64,000 nucleotides of DNA. It comes from Panacagrimonas sp. Its GTDB lineage: Bacteria > Pseudomonadota > Gammaproteobacteria > Nevskiales > Nevskiaceae. A program made the position numbers and the translations under genes. The notes beneath the pieces were generated by a model. The model was not told where the DNA came from. It was given only the letters and a program-made list of their open reading frames with translations, and made no database searches. The DNA lies in assembly GCF_020697055.1 (NCBI RefSeq), contig NZ_JAJFBP010000006.1, positions 62,001 through 126,000 of the forward strand, in the 5' to 3' direction. Below are positions 40,842 to 51,753 of the stretch, piece by piece. Positions within the stretch are counted from its first letter, which is position 1; the number at the start of each line of letters is the position of its first letter.

Positions 40842-40922
40842 CGTGTCCTTCCGTTTGGGAGGCCACGAGCAAGTTCCGTTCTAGCTTCGGCGAGGGGGCT
40901 GGTGGGAATGGGAAAAAAACGT

Positions 40923-43460
40923 TCAGTCCGCCAGCACCGTCAGGGGCGCCGGCGCACCCGCCACCCGCACCTGGTTTCTTCCGTTGCGCTTGCCCACGTA
41001 GAGCGCCTCGTCGGCGCGATCGAGCACTTCCTGCGCGTCGCTGCCGTCCATCGGGTAGAGCGCCACGCCGATCGACACCGTCAGCGGCGGCAGGTCGCGG
41101 TCCTTGATCCGGATGCGCAACGTCGTCACCGCCAGGCGCATGCGTTCGGCCGCCGCCTGCGCATCGGCCGGATTGCCCGTGTCGAGCAGAACCGTGAATT
41201 CCTCGCCACCGAAGCGCGCCGCGGCTTCGCCGTCGCGCACCGATCGCGTCAGCACGCCGCCGATCTCCTGCAACGCCCGATCGCCGGCTTCGTGGCCGTA
41301 TGCATCGTTGATCGACTTGAAGTGGTCGACATCGATCATCAGCACGGCAAACGCTTCGCCGGTGCGCGAGTGGCGCGCCATGCGCATGCGCAGCGCGCTG
41401 TCGAGCCAGCGCCGGTTGTTGAGGCCGGTGAGCGGATCGAGCAGCGCCTGGCGGCTGAGTTCCTCGCGCAGCCGCAGGTTTCCGAACGACAGGCCGATCT
41501 TCTCGGCCACGGTCTTGACCAGCGGCACTTCGGGCGCCCAGCCTTCGGCGGTACGGCCCCAGCCCAGTTCGATCAGTCCCAGCGGCGTGCCCAGCGCCTG
41601 GATCGGGATGCACAGGTGCGGATGCCGCGAACTGTCCGGATGCACATGCACGCAGTGCAGCCCGTCCGGCTCGCCTTCGACGTGATGCGGCTCGCCGCGC
41701 CGGATCGCCCAGCACTCGGAGGACTCGAACACCGCGGCGCCGACGGCCGCCTCGCCCCAATGGGCATGGCGCTCGAAGCGGTCCTGCCCGCGTCCGGCCA
41801 GGTACAGCGCACCGTCCGCCAGCGGAAAGATGCGCGGCAGGTAGCGCGTCACCACCTGCCCGGCTTCCTGCATGTTGGTGGCCGCGGACAGCAGCCGACC
41901 CATGTCGTTGATCAGCGTGAGTTCCTCGTTGCGCCGCTGGCCCGACTGGATGATGTCGCGCAGCTGCGCCGTGCGCTCGGCCACGCGTGACTCGAGGCTC
42001 GCGGTCAGCGCGCGCACGCGCTCCTCGGCCGCCTTGCGCTCGTCGATGCACTCGACCACCGACACGAAGCGCGCCGGCAGCTCGCCGGTGGCGTCGAGCC
42101 GCCGCACGTAGAGCATCACCCAGGTGGTCTTGCCGTCGGCGCGGACGTAGCGCTTCTCCATCGAGTAGTGGTCGATGGTGCGGTCCATCAGCGCGCGCGA
42201 CATGTGCAGGTCGCGATCCAGATCGTCGGGATGCGTGATCGACTGGAAGTCGATCGTCAGCAGATCCTCCATGCCGTAGCCGGTGATCTCGCACAGCCGC
42301 TGGTTGACGTTCATCCACCCGCCGTCCGCATCGAGCAGCGCGATGCCGACCGCGGCCTGGTTGAAGATGCTGCGAAAGCGCGCCTCGCTCTCGTTGAGCA
42401 TGTGCAGCATCGTCTGGCTCTCGGTGATGTCGAGCGCCATCGACACGAGCGTCTGCACCTCACCGGTCGGATCGCGGATCACCGCGTTGTGGACGTCGCC
42501 CCAGATCAGGCGTCCGCTTCGATGCAGCAGCGGAACGATCGCGCTGCCGTGATCCAGTTCGCCGCCGAACATGCGCGAGAGCCGCTTTTCGCGCGGCTCG
42601 AGCTGCTCGGGCGGAAACAGCGACAGGTCTTCGGCCTTGCGCCCCACGGCCTCGCCTTCGGTCCAGCCGAACATCTGCTCTGCGCGCGGCGACCAGCGGC
42701 GCACACGCATGTCGGGACCCCACTCCACCACCGCCAGCGGCGTGTGCTCGAAATGGAAATCGCGGATGCGCCGGTGCTCGTCCGCCTGGGCCTCGCCCTG
42801 CGCCGCGATCAGGCGCAGCTCGCTTTCGCGCGCCGCCAGATGCGCATAGCGTTCGACCAGTCGCAGCTGGCGTCTGCCGGCGGCGGCGAAGATCAGCAGG
42901 TAGACGCCGTTGCCGATCCACATGAAACACAGGATCCAGATCAGCGAGTGGCGCTTGGCCGGAATGTCCCAGTACGGCACCGTCAGGACGGTGACCAGCA
43001 GCGAGATCGGCAGCCACAATCCCACCGCCACGCGTTCGGCCGCGCGCAGCGGCAGCAGCACGAACGCCATCAGGTACAGCACCGGCAGGCTCGAGAACAC
43101 CGGCATGAACAGCGGGCGATGGGGAGCGTCGAACCAGCCGCTCAGGAACAGCCGCAGGATGCGCTCCACCAGCACACCGGCCACCAGCACCAGCGCGGCG
43201 GTCGAGGCTTTCACGTAGGTCATCCGCCCGAGGCGGAACGCCACCGCGATCATCACCAGCGCCAGCGCCGACCCGGCGATGTACCCGATCTCGATCCGGT
43301 TGAAGTCGGGTTGGGCCGAGATCCACCACGTCGAGATCAGCATCATCAGCGCGATCAGCGGCAGCGCCATCACCAGCATCCGCGCGCGCCCGTCCGCCTG
43401 CGCGTCGTCGTCGAGCGACGCACGCCGAGGCTCGACCGCCACGCGAAGCGGGTGGGTCAT
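40923..43460 (-). CDS. Membrane PAS-PAS-GAF diguanylate cyclase (GGDEF)
   Basis: A protein of about 845 aa that probably makes c-di-GMP. Five or six hydrophobic helices occupy roughly residues 25-190. Two PAS domains follow (EHTPLAVVEWGPDMRVRRWS, then FNQAAVGIALLDADGGWMNV), a coiled coil (LESRVAERTAQL), a GAF-like domain, and a C-terminal GGDEF domain with DPLTGLNNRRWLD and an intact GGEEF signature. RxxD inhibition site not checked. The ATG at 43460 is preferred; an ATG at 43511 would place a palindromic leader inside the gene. It sits between flhB and flhA, suggesting a link to motility. Confidence 0.85.
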   Translation of the reverse strand: MTHPLRVAVEPRRASLDDDAQADGRARMLVMALPLIALMMLISTWWISAQPDFNRIEIGYIAGSALALVMIAVAFRLGRMTYVKASTAALVLVAGVLVERILRLFLSGWFDAPHRPLFMPVFSSLPVLYLMAFVLLPLRAAERVAVGLWLPISLLVTVLTVPYWDIPAKRHSLIWILCFMWIGNGVYLLIFAAAGRRQLRLVERYAHLAARESELRLIAAQGEAQADEHRRIRDFHFEHTPLAVVEWGPDMRVRRWSPRAEQMFGWTEGEAVGRKAEDLSLFPPEQLEPREKRLSRMFGGELDHGSAIVPLLHRSGRLIWGDVHNAVIRDPTGEVQTLVSMALDITESQTMLHMLNESEARFRSIFNQAAVGIALLDADGGWMNVNQRLCEITGYGMEDLLTIDFQSITHPDDLDRDLHMSRALMDRTIDHYSMEKRYVRADGKTTWVMLYVRRLDATGELPARFVSVVECIDERKAAEERVRALTASLESRVAERTAQLRDIIQSGQRRNEELTLINDMGRLLSAATNMQEAGQVVTRYLPRIFPLADGALYLAGRGQDRFERHAHWGEAAVGAAVFESSECWAIRRGEPHHVEGEPDGLHCVHVHPDSSRHPHLCIPIQALGTPLGLIELGWGRTAEGWAPEVPLVKTVAEKIGLSFGNLRLREELSRQALLDPLTGLNNRRWLDSALRMRMARHSRTGEAFAVLMIDVDHFKSINDAYGHEAGDRALQEIGGVLTRSVRDGEAAARFGGEEFTVLLDTGNPADAQAAAERMRLAVTTLRIRIKDRDLPPLTVSIGVALYPMDGSDAQEVLDRADEALYVGKRNGRNQVRVAGAPAPLTVLAD

Positions 43461-43481
43461 GGATCCGTCGGAAACCAGGCA

Positions 43482-43510
43482 CGGGGGAAAGTCCCCGTTG
43501 CGCCCGTGCA
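43482..43510 (-). promoter_or_regulatory. Structured leader before the GGDEF gene
   Basis: On the minus strand, GCACGGGCGCAACGGGGACT and following bases form an outer GCACGG/CCGTGC stem and an inner GGGGA/TCCCC stem with a one-sided GCGCAAC bulge. It lies just upstream of the preferred start at 43460. It does not match the c-di-GMP riboswitch classes as I know them. Confidence 0.3.
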
Positions 43511-43541
43511 TTTCCTATTCCCGCGAGGCCTGACGCGCGTC

Positions 43542-44696
43542 TCAGCGCGGTCGCGGAGTCGGATGGGCGGGATCGTCGATTTCGCCGCCGGGAAGATTGC
43601 CGACATCGGGCACCACCGGTGGCGGCGAGCCGCCGCGCCAGCGTCGCAGCTGGTGCACGTAGCTGAGCACCTGCGCCACCGCCTGGAACAGCGCGGCCGG
43701 AATCTCCTGCTCCAGCGCAACCGAGCGATACAGCGCACGCGCCAGCGGCGGCGCGGAGACGATCGGAACGCGGTGCTCTGCGGCGAGCTCGCGGATCGAA
43801 GCGGCGATGACGTCCGCGCCCTTGGCGACCACCTTGGGCGCGCGCATGCGGTCCGGCGAATAGCGCAGTGCCACGGCGTAGTGCGTGGGGTTGGTGACGA
43901 TCACGTCGGCGCTCGGCACCGCGGCCATCATGCGGCGGCGCGAAAGCGCCTGCTGCACCTGGCGGATGCGCGATTTCACCTCGGGTCGACCTTCGGACTG
44001 CTTGTACTCGTCGCGCACTTCCTGCTTGGTCATGCGCAGGTCGCGGTTGTGTCGCCACAGCTGCCAGGGCACGTCGATCGCGGCGATCACCGCCAGTCCG
44101 AGCGCCAGCCAGCCAAGCAGGCTCATCACGTCGGCGCCGGCACGCGCCATCGCGCCCGCGGCGTCGATGTTCGACAGGTGCGCCAGTTCGTGGCGCCGGG
44201 TCCACAGCACGGTAGCGCCGATCCCGCCCAGCACCGCGACCTTGAGCAGACCGATCAGCAGATCCATCAGCGCGCGCGTCGAGAAGATGCGGCCCAGGCC
44301 CGAGATCGGATTCAGACGCGAGAACTGCGGCAGCAAAGCCTGCGAGCTGAAGTTCCAGCCGCCGAGCAGCAACGGTCCGGCCAGCGCGGCGACGAAACCC
44401 AGCACCAGGACCGGCGCCACGACGCGCAGGCCCGCGGCGAGCAGCGCGCCGAACGCGGCGGCCATGCCCTGGGGCGTCGCGAAGTCCTCCGGCGTGATGA
44501 TCAGCGCCTCGCGCAGGATCTGCGCCGCCTGTTCGACCATGCCGGCGCCCTTTCCGATCAGGATCGCGGCGCCACCGGCGACCAGCGCCGCGGTGGTGAG
44601 TTCACGCGAGCGCGCGACCTGCCCCTTCTGGCGTGCATCGCGTTCGCGCTTGGGTGTGGCGCGTTCGGTTTTGTCCTGGCTGCTGTTCTCCGACAT
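43542..44696 (-). CDS. flhB: Flagellar export switch protein FlhB
   Basis: A 384-aa export apparatus protein that changes substrate specificity from rod/hook to filament. DKTERATPKRERDARQKGQV is the N-terminal family signature, four transmembrane helices follow, then WQLWRHNRDLRMTKQEVRDE and the autocleavage motif NPTHYAVALRY in the cytoplasmic domain. The proline-rich tail is variable. It follows fliR by 3 bp. Confidence 0.96.
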   Translation of the reverse strand: MSENSSQDKTERATPKRERDARQKGQVARSRELTTAALVAGGAAILIGKGAGMVEQAAQILREALIITPEDFATPQGMAAAFGALLAAGLRVVAPVLVLGFVAALAGPLLLGGWNFSSQALLPQFSRLNPISGLGRIFSTRALMDLLIGLLKVAVLGGIGATVLWTRRHELAHLSNIDAAGAMARAGADVMSLLGWLALGLAVIAAIDVPWQLWRHNRDLRMTKQEVRDEYKQSEGRPEVKSRIRQVQQALSRRRMMAAVPSADVIVTNPTHYAVALRYSPDRMRAPKVVAKGADVIAASIRELAAEHRVPIVSAPPLARALYRSVALEQEIPAALFQAVAQVLSYVHQLRRWRGGSPPPVVPDVGNLPGGEIDDPAHPTPRPR

Positions 44697-44699
44697 GGC

Positions 44700-45488
44700 T
44701 CAGTGCGGTGCCTCGCCCACCAGTCCGCCGAACACCGGCCAGGCGCTGTCGAGCCAGGTGCCGAGCAGCGTCGCGAGGCTCGGCAGCAGCCACTGCAGCA
44801 TCGTCAGGCCCAGCACCAGCGTGAGCGGAAAGCCCACGGCCATCAGGTTGATCGTCGGCGCCGAGCGTCCGAGCACGCCGATGCCCAGGTTCACCGCGAG
44901 CATCGCCGCGAGCACCGGCAGCGCCAGCTGCACGCCACCGGCGAACAGGCTGCCGGCCCAGTCGAGCATCAGCCGGATGCTGGCCCAGTTGAGCGCGCTG
45001 TCGGCCACGGGACGGTTCCTGAAGCTGTCGACCAGCCCGTCGATCAAGGTCAGATGCGCGCCGGTGGAAACGAACAGCAGGCTCGCCACCACGATCAGGA
45101 ACTGGCCGACGATGGGCGTGCTGACGCCGCGAACCGGATCCGCCAGCTGGGCGAAACCCAGGCCCATGCTGTTGGCGATCAGTTCACCGGCGAGCGCGAA
45201 GGCTTCGAAGATCAGGCGCAGCGTCAGGCCCATCGCGATGCCGATCAGCACCTGCTGCGCCATCGCCGCCACCCAGCCCGCGCTGAACATCGGGAGCGGC
45301 GCCGCCTGTTCGGGCAGCAACGGCACCACCAGGACCGTCAGCGGCAACACCAGCATCAGGCGCACCGTCGGCGGGATGCCGCGTTCGCCGAACACCGGCG
45401 CCAGCATCAGCACGGAGGCGATGCGCGCCATCACCAGCAGGCCGGTCTGCAGCCACGACAGGATCTGGTCGGCGGGAAGTTCGATCAC
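44700..45488 (-). CDS. fliR: Flagellar export protein FliR
   Basis: A 262-aa membrane component of the FliPQR export gate with about six helices. The start is taken at GTG 45488 (V-I-E-L-P-A-D-Q), which gives the usual length; the longer frame upstream is read through a palindromic repeat. FGERGIPPTVRLMLVLPLT and GFAQLADPVRGVSTPIVGQF are typical. The 92-bp gap to fliQ is unusually long for this operon and holds that repeat. Confidence 0.92.
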   Translation of the reverse strand: MIELPADQILSWLQTGLLVMARIASVLMLAPVFGERGIPPTVRLMLVLPLTVLVVPLLPEQAAPLPMFSAGWVAAMAQQVLIGIAMGLTLRLIFEAFALAGELIANSMGLGFAQLADPVRGVSTPIVGQFLIVVASLLFVSTGAHLTLIDGLVDSFRNRPVADSALNWASIRLMLDWAGSLFAGGVQLALPVLAAMLAVNLGIGVLGRSAPTINLMAVGFPLTLVLGLTMLQWLLPSLATLLGTWLDSAWPVFGGLVGEAPH

Positions 45489-45525
45489 GCAGGCTGAATT
45501 GCAATTGGTGTTCCAGCGCACATCC

Positions 45526-45565
45526 GTAGCCCGGGCGCAGCGCGAGGATCCGGGATCCCGGGCGA
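45526..45565. repeat. GTAGCCCGGG-type repeat inside the fli operon
   Basis: GTAGCCCGGGCGCAGCGCGA followed by GGATCCGGGATCCCGGGCG; the long form of the repeat family. It occupies the fliQ-fliR gap, so it is transcribed within the operon. Confidence 0.7.
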
Positions 45566-45580
45566 CGGCATTACGAGGTG

Positions 45581-45850
45581 CTACCCGACGAGCGTCGGAA
45601 TGCTCTCGATCAACCGCCGCGTGTAGTCCACCAGCAGTCCCAGCATCCACGGGCCGGTGGCGACCACCATCGCGGCCATCGCGATGACCTTGGGGATGAA
45701 ACTCAGCGTCATCTCGTTGATCTGCGTCGCGGCCTGGAACAGGCCGACCACGAGGCCCACGACCAGCGCGGTGAGCAGCAGCGGGGCGCCGAGCATCAGC
45801 GCCAGTTTCAGCGCCTCGTTGGACGTGGTCAGCACGGTTTCGGGCGTCAC
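45581..45850 (-). CDS. fliQ: Flagellar export protein FliQ
   Basis: An 89-aa two-helix membrane protein of the export gate. The GTG start at 45850 overlaps the fliP stop (GTGA), and residues MTPETVLTTSNEALKLAL and GLFQAATQINEMTLSFIPK match the family. The length is standard. Confidence 0.95.
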   Translation of the reverse strand: MTPETVLTTSNEALKLALMLGAPLLLTALVVGLVVGLFQAATQINEMTLSFIPKVIAMAAMVVATGPWMLGLLVDYTRRLIESIPTLVG

Positions 45851-46596
45851 GTGACGAAGCTCCCTGCGAGCGAGGCCATCAGCAGCGCCCAGCCGTCGAC
45901 CAGAACAAACAGCATCAGCTTGAACGGCGCCGACACCAGCATCGGCGAGAGCATCATCATGCCCATCGACATCAGCACGCTGGACACCACCAGGTCGATG
46001 ACGATGAAGGGAATGAACAGCAGGAAGCCGATCTGGAACGCGGTGGTCAGCTCGCTGGTGACGAACGCGGCGGCCAGCACCGTGAACGGAATCTCGTCAG
46101 GGGATTGGAACGGGCCCTTGCCCGCGATCTTGGCAAACGTCATCAGTTCGCTTTCGCGCGTCTGCTTGAGCATGAACTCGCGGATCGGCAGCGACGCTTT
46201 TTCGAGCGCGAGCTTGGGCTCGAGCTGGCCGTCCAGGTAGGGCGTGATCGCTTCGCCGTACACGCGATCGAGCACCGGCTGCATCACGAACAGCGTCATG
46301 AACAGCGCCAGGCCGATCAGCACGGGATTCGACGGCGTCTGGCCCGTGCCGAGCGCCTGCCGCAGCAGGCCGAGCACGACGATGATGCGGGTGAAGGCCG
46401 TCATCATCAGCAGGATCGACGGCAGCAGCGTGATCAGCGTCATCAGCACCAGCACCTGGATGCTGAGGCTGTACTGGCTGGCGCCGCCGGCGCCCGGCGT
46501 GACGGTCACGGCCGGCAGGCCGCCGACCGTCGTTTGCGCGAGGCCGGGACCGGCCACGAACAGCAGGGCCAGCACGAGGAAGCGCAGCAGGTTCAT
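45847..46596 (-). CDS. fliP: Flagellar export protein FliP
   Basis: A 249-aa export gate protein with an N-terminal signal-like helix (FLVLALLFVAGPGLA). Conserved LITLLPSILLMMTAFTRIIV, RQALGTGQTPSNPVLIGLAL and the C-terminal FLLFIPFIVIDLVVSSVLMS / SPMLVSAPFKLMLFVLVDGW are present. It overlaps fliO and fliQ by 4 bp each. Confidence 0.96.
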   Translation of the reverse strand: MNLLRFLVLALLFVAGPGLAQTTVGGLPAVTVTPGAGGASQYSLSIQVLVLMTLITLLPSILLMMTAFTRIIVVLGLLRQALGTGQTPSNPVLIGLALFMTLFVMQPVLDRVYGEAITPYLDGQLEPKLALEKASLPIREFMLKQTRESELMTFAKIAGKGPFQSPDEIPFTVLAAAFVTSELTTAFQIGFLLFIPFIVIDLVVSSVLMSMGMMMLSPMLVSAPFKLMLFVLVDGWALLMASLAGSFVT

Positions 46597-46958
46597 CGTC
46601 CGAGCAGCTTGTTGAGCTGGATGGCGAAGGCTTCGCCCAGGCCGGGGTTCGCCGGCGATGCACCGTCTACCGACGGCAGCGGCGCAGCGCCAGGGGATTG
46701 CGCCGCCGCGGCGCCCAGCGCCTGCAGCAGGCTGACCTGCCCCGGCGCGACGCCGATCAGGTACTGCTGTCCGGCGGCCTCGATGATCACCACGCGTTCC
46801 TTGAGTCCGACCGCGAGCGTCGCGCGAACGCTGAGTTCCGAACCGGTCGCACCACGCATCACCTGCATGCGGCGCGTCATCCAGGCCAGGCCCAGGATGA
46901 TCGCGACGACCGCGATCAGGCTGATGACCATCTGCACCACCGAAGCGGCTCCGTCCAC
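46593..46958 (-). CDS. fliO: Flagellar protein FliO
   Basis: A 121-aa bitopic membrane protein that helps assemble FliP. One helix (VVQMVISLIAVVAIILGLAW) near the N-terminus is followed by RATLAVGLKERVVIIEAAGQ and YLIGVAPGQVSLLQAL, the usual FliO core, then a short Ala/Pro-rich tail. Between fliN and fliP. Confidence 0.9.
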   Translation of the reverse strand: MDGAASVVQMVISLIAVVAIILGLAWMTRRMQVMRGATGSELSVRATLAVGLKERVVIIEAAGQQYLIGVAPGQVSLLQALGAAAAQSPGAAPLPSVDGASPANPGLGEAFAIQLNKLLGR

Positions 46959-46973
46959 GCGACGTCGGTTCCT

Positions 46974-47306
46974 TCAGCGCAGCTTCTTGATGCGTTCCGA
47001 CGGGCTGACCACGTCGGTCAGGCGCACGCCAAAACGTTCGTTGACCACCACGACTTCGCCGTGCGCGATCAAGGTGCCGTTGGCGTAGACGTCGAGCGGC
47101 TCGCCCGCGGCGCGTTCGAGCTCGACGACCGAACCCTGGTTGAGCTGCAGCAGGTTGCGGATGGGAAGGCGCGCGCGGCCGACTTCCATCGACAGCGTGA
47201 CGGCGACATCGAGAATGACGTCCAGGTTGACGTCGTTGGCGCTGGTCGACGGCGTCCCGGCGTTGGCGAACTGTTCGAACTGCGCGGGCGTGGCTTGGGC
47301 GGTCAT
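46974..47306 (-). CDS. fliN: Flagellar motor switch protein FliN
   Basis: A 110-aa C-ring protein. LDVILDVAVTLSMEVGRARL, LLQLNQGSVVELERAAGEPL and VYANGTLIAHGEVVVVNERF form the SpoA fold; the N-terminus is short and variable. The ATG at 47306 overlaps the fliM stop (ATGA). Confidence 0.95.
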   Translation of the reverse strand: MTAQATPAQFEQFANAGTPSTSANDVNLDVILDVAVTLSMEVGRARLPIRNLLQLNQGSVVELERAAGEPLDVYANGTLIAHGEVVVVNERFGVRLTDVVSPSERIKKLR

Positions 47307-48322
47307 GCGGCGATTCCGGAAGTGGTGAGAGGACGCGTCTTGGCGTGCGTCGGACGACGGATGATTTCCTCGATGCGCACGGCGTTGTGGCCGTTGGCGA
47401 TGCCGAACTGGCCGCGGTACACCGGCACGCCCTCGACGCACACGTCGACGGACTTGGGCATGTTGACGGGAATGATGTCGCCGGCCTTCAGGCGCATCAG
47501 GTCGCGCAGGGAAATCGTGGCGCTGGCCAGCTCGGTCTCGAGCTCGACCTCGGCGTGCTGGATCTGCTCGCGCAACGTGATCGGCCAGCGCTCGTCCTTG
47601 TCGGTGCGATCGGACTGCAGGCCGGCGTCGAGCAGATCGCGGATCGGCTCGAGCATCGAATACGGGAACGTGATGTGCAGGTGCCCGCCGCCGCCTTCGA
47701 GCTCGATCAGGAATTTCGAGACGCACACGATCTCGCTGGGCGAGACGATGTTGGCGAAGTGCGGGTTGACCTCGGAATTCAGGTATTCGAACTCCAGCGG
47801 CATCACCGGCCCCCAGGCCTCGACGAGGTCCTGGAACAGCTGGCGGATCATCAGCTGCACGACGCGCAGCTCGGTGGGCGTGAATTCGCGACCTTCGATC
47901 TTGGTCTTGTTCTTGCCGTCGCCGCCGAAGAAGTTCTCGACCACCGAGAACACCAGGCGCGGCTCGAAGATGAACAGCGCGGTGCCGCGCAGCGGCTTGA
48001 CCCGCACCAGGTTCAGGCTCGTGGGCACGAACAGCGAATGGGTGTACTCGCCGAACTTGATCATCTCGATGCCGACCACCGTCAGCTCGGGCTGGCGGCG
48101 CAGCATGTTGAACAGGCCGATGCGGAACAGCCGCGCGAAGCGCTCGTTGACCATCTCGAGCGTCGGCATGCGGCCACGCACGATGCGGTCCTGCGTGGCG
48201 AAGTCGAACGATCGCGCTTCGCCGGGCGCCGCCGGCGGGGGCTCGATGTCGACCTTGCCCGAGTCGACGCCATGCAGCAGCGCGTCGATTTCGTCCTGTG
48301 AAAGCAGTTCGGTGGCACTCAT
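47303..48322 (-). CDS. fliM: Flagellar motor switch protein FliM
   Basis: A 339-aa C-ring protein. The extreme N-terminus LLSQDEIDALLHGV is the CheY-P docking peptide; the middle domain (RIGLFNMLRRQPELTVVGIE, VLVMIRQLFQDLVEAW-like segment, EYLNSEVNPHFANIVSPSE) contacts FliG; the C-terminal SpoA domain (VELETELASATISLRDLMRL) contacts FliN. It is the motor end of the pathway whose CheA carries peptides resembling this docking sequence. Confidence 0.96.
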   Translation of the reverse strand: MSATELLSQDEIDALLHGVDSGKVDIEPPPAAPGEARSFDFATQDRIVRGRMPTLEMVNERFARLFRIGLFNMLRRQPELTVVGIEMIKFGEYTHSLFVPTSLNLVRVKPLRGTALFIFEPRLVFSVVENFFGGDGKNKTKIEGREFTPTELRVVQLMIRQLFQDLVEAWGPVMPLEFEYLNSEVNPHFANIVSPSEIVCVSKFLIELEGGGGHLHITFPYSMLEPIRDLLDAGLQSDRTDKDERWPITLREQIQHAEVELETELASATISLRDLMRLKAGDIIPVNMPKSVDVCVEGVPVYRGQFGIANGHNAVRIEEIIRRPTHAKTRPLTTSGIAA

Positions 48323-48334
48323 GCGCGGCTCTCC

Positions 48335-48880
48335 TTACTGCATCACGAAGCTGGTGAAATACACCGCTTCGATGACCGGCTTGCCGGTCTCGCCCTTGAG
48401 CACCTTCTGCACCTCGGCCAGCGCGGCCTGCTGCAGCTTCTCCTTGCCGGTACGCGTGGCCAGGTCGGCGGGTTTCTGTTGGCCGAGCAGCAGCAGCAGC
48501 GCGTTGCGCAGCATCGGCACATGGACCTTGGCGTGCTCGAGGCCGACCGCATCGCGCGACATCAGCTGGATCTCGGCCTGCAGGTAGTGCGCCTCGTCGC
48601 CGGACTCCAGATTCACCACGAAGGCGGGTTCGAGGCTCAGGTAGCTCGCCGGCGCGGGCGGATGATCCGCATCAGGCGACTCGCCTTCGGCGCCGTCACC
48701 GTGCGCGGCGTCGGCGGGATCGCCGGCCTTCGCGGCCGATTTGCCCAGCACGATGTAGGCCGCGCCACCGGCACCGGCGGTGCAGAACAGCGCAACGCCG
48801 AGCAGCATGCCGATGCCGTAGCGTCCCCCCGCCTTCGGAGCGGGAACGGCGGACGGGGCGGTTTCGGTGGCGCTGGACAT
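48335..48880 (-). CDS. fliL: Flagellar basal body protein FliL
   Basis: A 181-aa single-pass membrane protein that supports the stator. One helix (GIGMLLGVALFCTAGAGGAA) leads to an acidic linker and the periplasmic stomatin-like domain: YLSLEPAFVVNLE, YLQAEIQLMSRD, VPMLRNALLLLL and the end VIEAVYFTSFVMQ. The ATG at 48880 was chosen because the helix and the sigma-54 promoter lie at normal distance; the long upstream frame is a shadow. Confidence 0.93.
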   Translation of the reverse strand: MSSATETAPSAVPAPKAGGRYGIGMLLGVALFCTAGAGGAAYIVLGKSAAKAGDPADAAHGDGAEGESPDADHPPAPASYLSLEPAFVVNLESGDEAHYLQAEIQLMSRDAVGLEHAKVHVPMLRNALLLLLGQQKPADLATRTGKEKLQQAALAEVQKVLKGETGKPVIEAVYFTSFVMQ

Positions 48881-48919
48881 GGGGGCAGGCGGGGATCCGG
48901 GGACTGACGGAGCCTCGGG

Positions 48920-48935
48920 TGCAACCCCTATGCCA
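48920..48935 (-). promoter_or_regulatory. Sigma-54 promoter upstream of fliL
   Basis: The minus strand reads TGGCATAGGGGTTGCA, with the invariant GG and GC exactly ten bases apart (TGGCAY-N5-TTGCA form). The predicted start lies near 48909, about 29 bases before the fliL ATG. This fits class II flagellar control by RpoN and a FleQ/FlrC-type activator. Confidence 0.75.
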
Positions 48936-49044
48936 CGCCCGGGGGCACGCAACTCGCCGCGGATTTCCACGCGATGGCGGGCCTGACAGGGAATTGGCGC
49001 CCGAATCCGCAGAATCGCGCGCCGGATTCCCGGCGCCCGACGCG

Positions 49045-49815
49045 TCAGGCCGTCAGCCGCTCCACCACCGGACGCAGCTCGCCGCGATCGGCGCTGGTCC
49101 GCCACTCGAGGCGACCCACCGAACCGCCGGCCGCGCGCAGCAGGGCGTCGCGTTCGAGCACGCGGCGGGTTTGTCGCGCCACCGCCTCGCCGGTATCGAG
49201 CAGCGTGACCTTGGGTCCGGCAGCGTTCTGGACGAGCTCGCGCAGGAACGGGTAATGGGTGCAGCCGAGCACGATCACGTCGGCGCCTGCGCGGGTCAGC
49301 GGTTTCACGTAGCGCCCGATCAGCTCGGCCACGCGCGGCCCGTCGAGCTCGCCGGCCTCGACGCATTCGACCAGGCCGGGGCAAGGCTGGGTGATGACGC
49401 GCACGCCGGCTGCATGCTGCGCCACCAGCCGGTGAAATTTCTCGCCGCCGAGCGCCGCGCCGGTGGCGAGCACGCCGACCACGCCGCTGCGCGTGAGCGC
49501 GCACGCGGGTTTGACGGCCGGCTCCATGCCGACGAAGGGCACCGGGTAGTTCGCGCGCAGATGCTCGACCGCCGCGATCGTCGCGGTGTTGCACGCCACG
49601 ACGATCAGCTTGCAGGCCGCGGCGAGCAGTTCCTCGGTGATCGCCGCCGCGCGCGCCTGGATCTCGACCAGCGACTTGCCGCCGTACGGGCAGTGCGCGC
49701 TGTCGGCGTAGTAGAGGAAATCCTCGTCGGGCAGCAGCCGGCGCAGCTCGCGCAGCACCGACAGCCCGCCGACGCCGGAGTCGAACACCCCGATCGGCGC
49801 GGCGGGGTCGGTCAT
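49045..49815 (-). CDS. murI: Glutamate racemase
   Basis: A 256-aa enzyme that makes D-glutamate for peptidoglycan. The N-terminal IGVFDSGVGGLSVLREL and YADSAHCPYGGKS, catalytic cysteine 1 in VVACNTATIAAVEHLR and cysteine 2 in VILGCTHYPFLREL are all intact. The ATG at 49815 follows sppA by 4 bp, so they are probably co-transcribed. It ends 164 bp before the fliL start. Confidence 0.96.
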   Translation of the reverse strand: MTDPAAPIGVFDSGVGGLSVLRELRRLLPDEDFLYYADSAHCPYGGKSLVEIQARAAAITEELLAAACKLIVVACNTATIAAVEHLRANYPVPFVGMEPAVKPACALTRSGVVGVLATGAALGGEKFHRLVAQHAAGVRVITQPCPGLVECVEAGELDGPRVAELIGRYVKPLTRAGADVIVLGCTHYPFLRELVQNAAGPKVTLLDTGEAVARQTRRVLERDALLRAAGGSVGRLEWRTSADRGELRPVVERLTA

Positions 49816-49819
49816 GGGA

Positions 49820-51691
<1,872 letters not shown>

Positions 51692-51753
51692 GTCGAATCC
51701 GGAGCGGAGCTAGGCGCAGTATCTCATGGCGTTCGCGGCCGGCTCACGCATCC

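Noticed and set aside
43461..43511. c-di-GMP riboswitch before the GGDEF gene
   Set aside because: The hairpin and a TTTCCGACGG end look superficially similar, but the conserved class I core and its loop contacts are not present.
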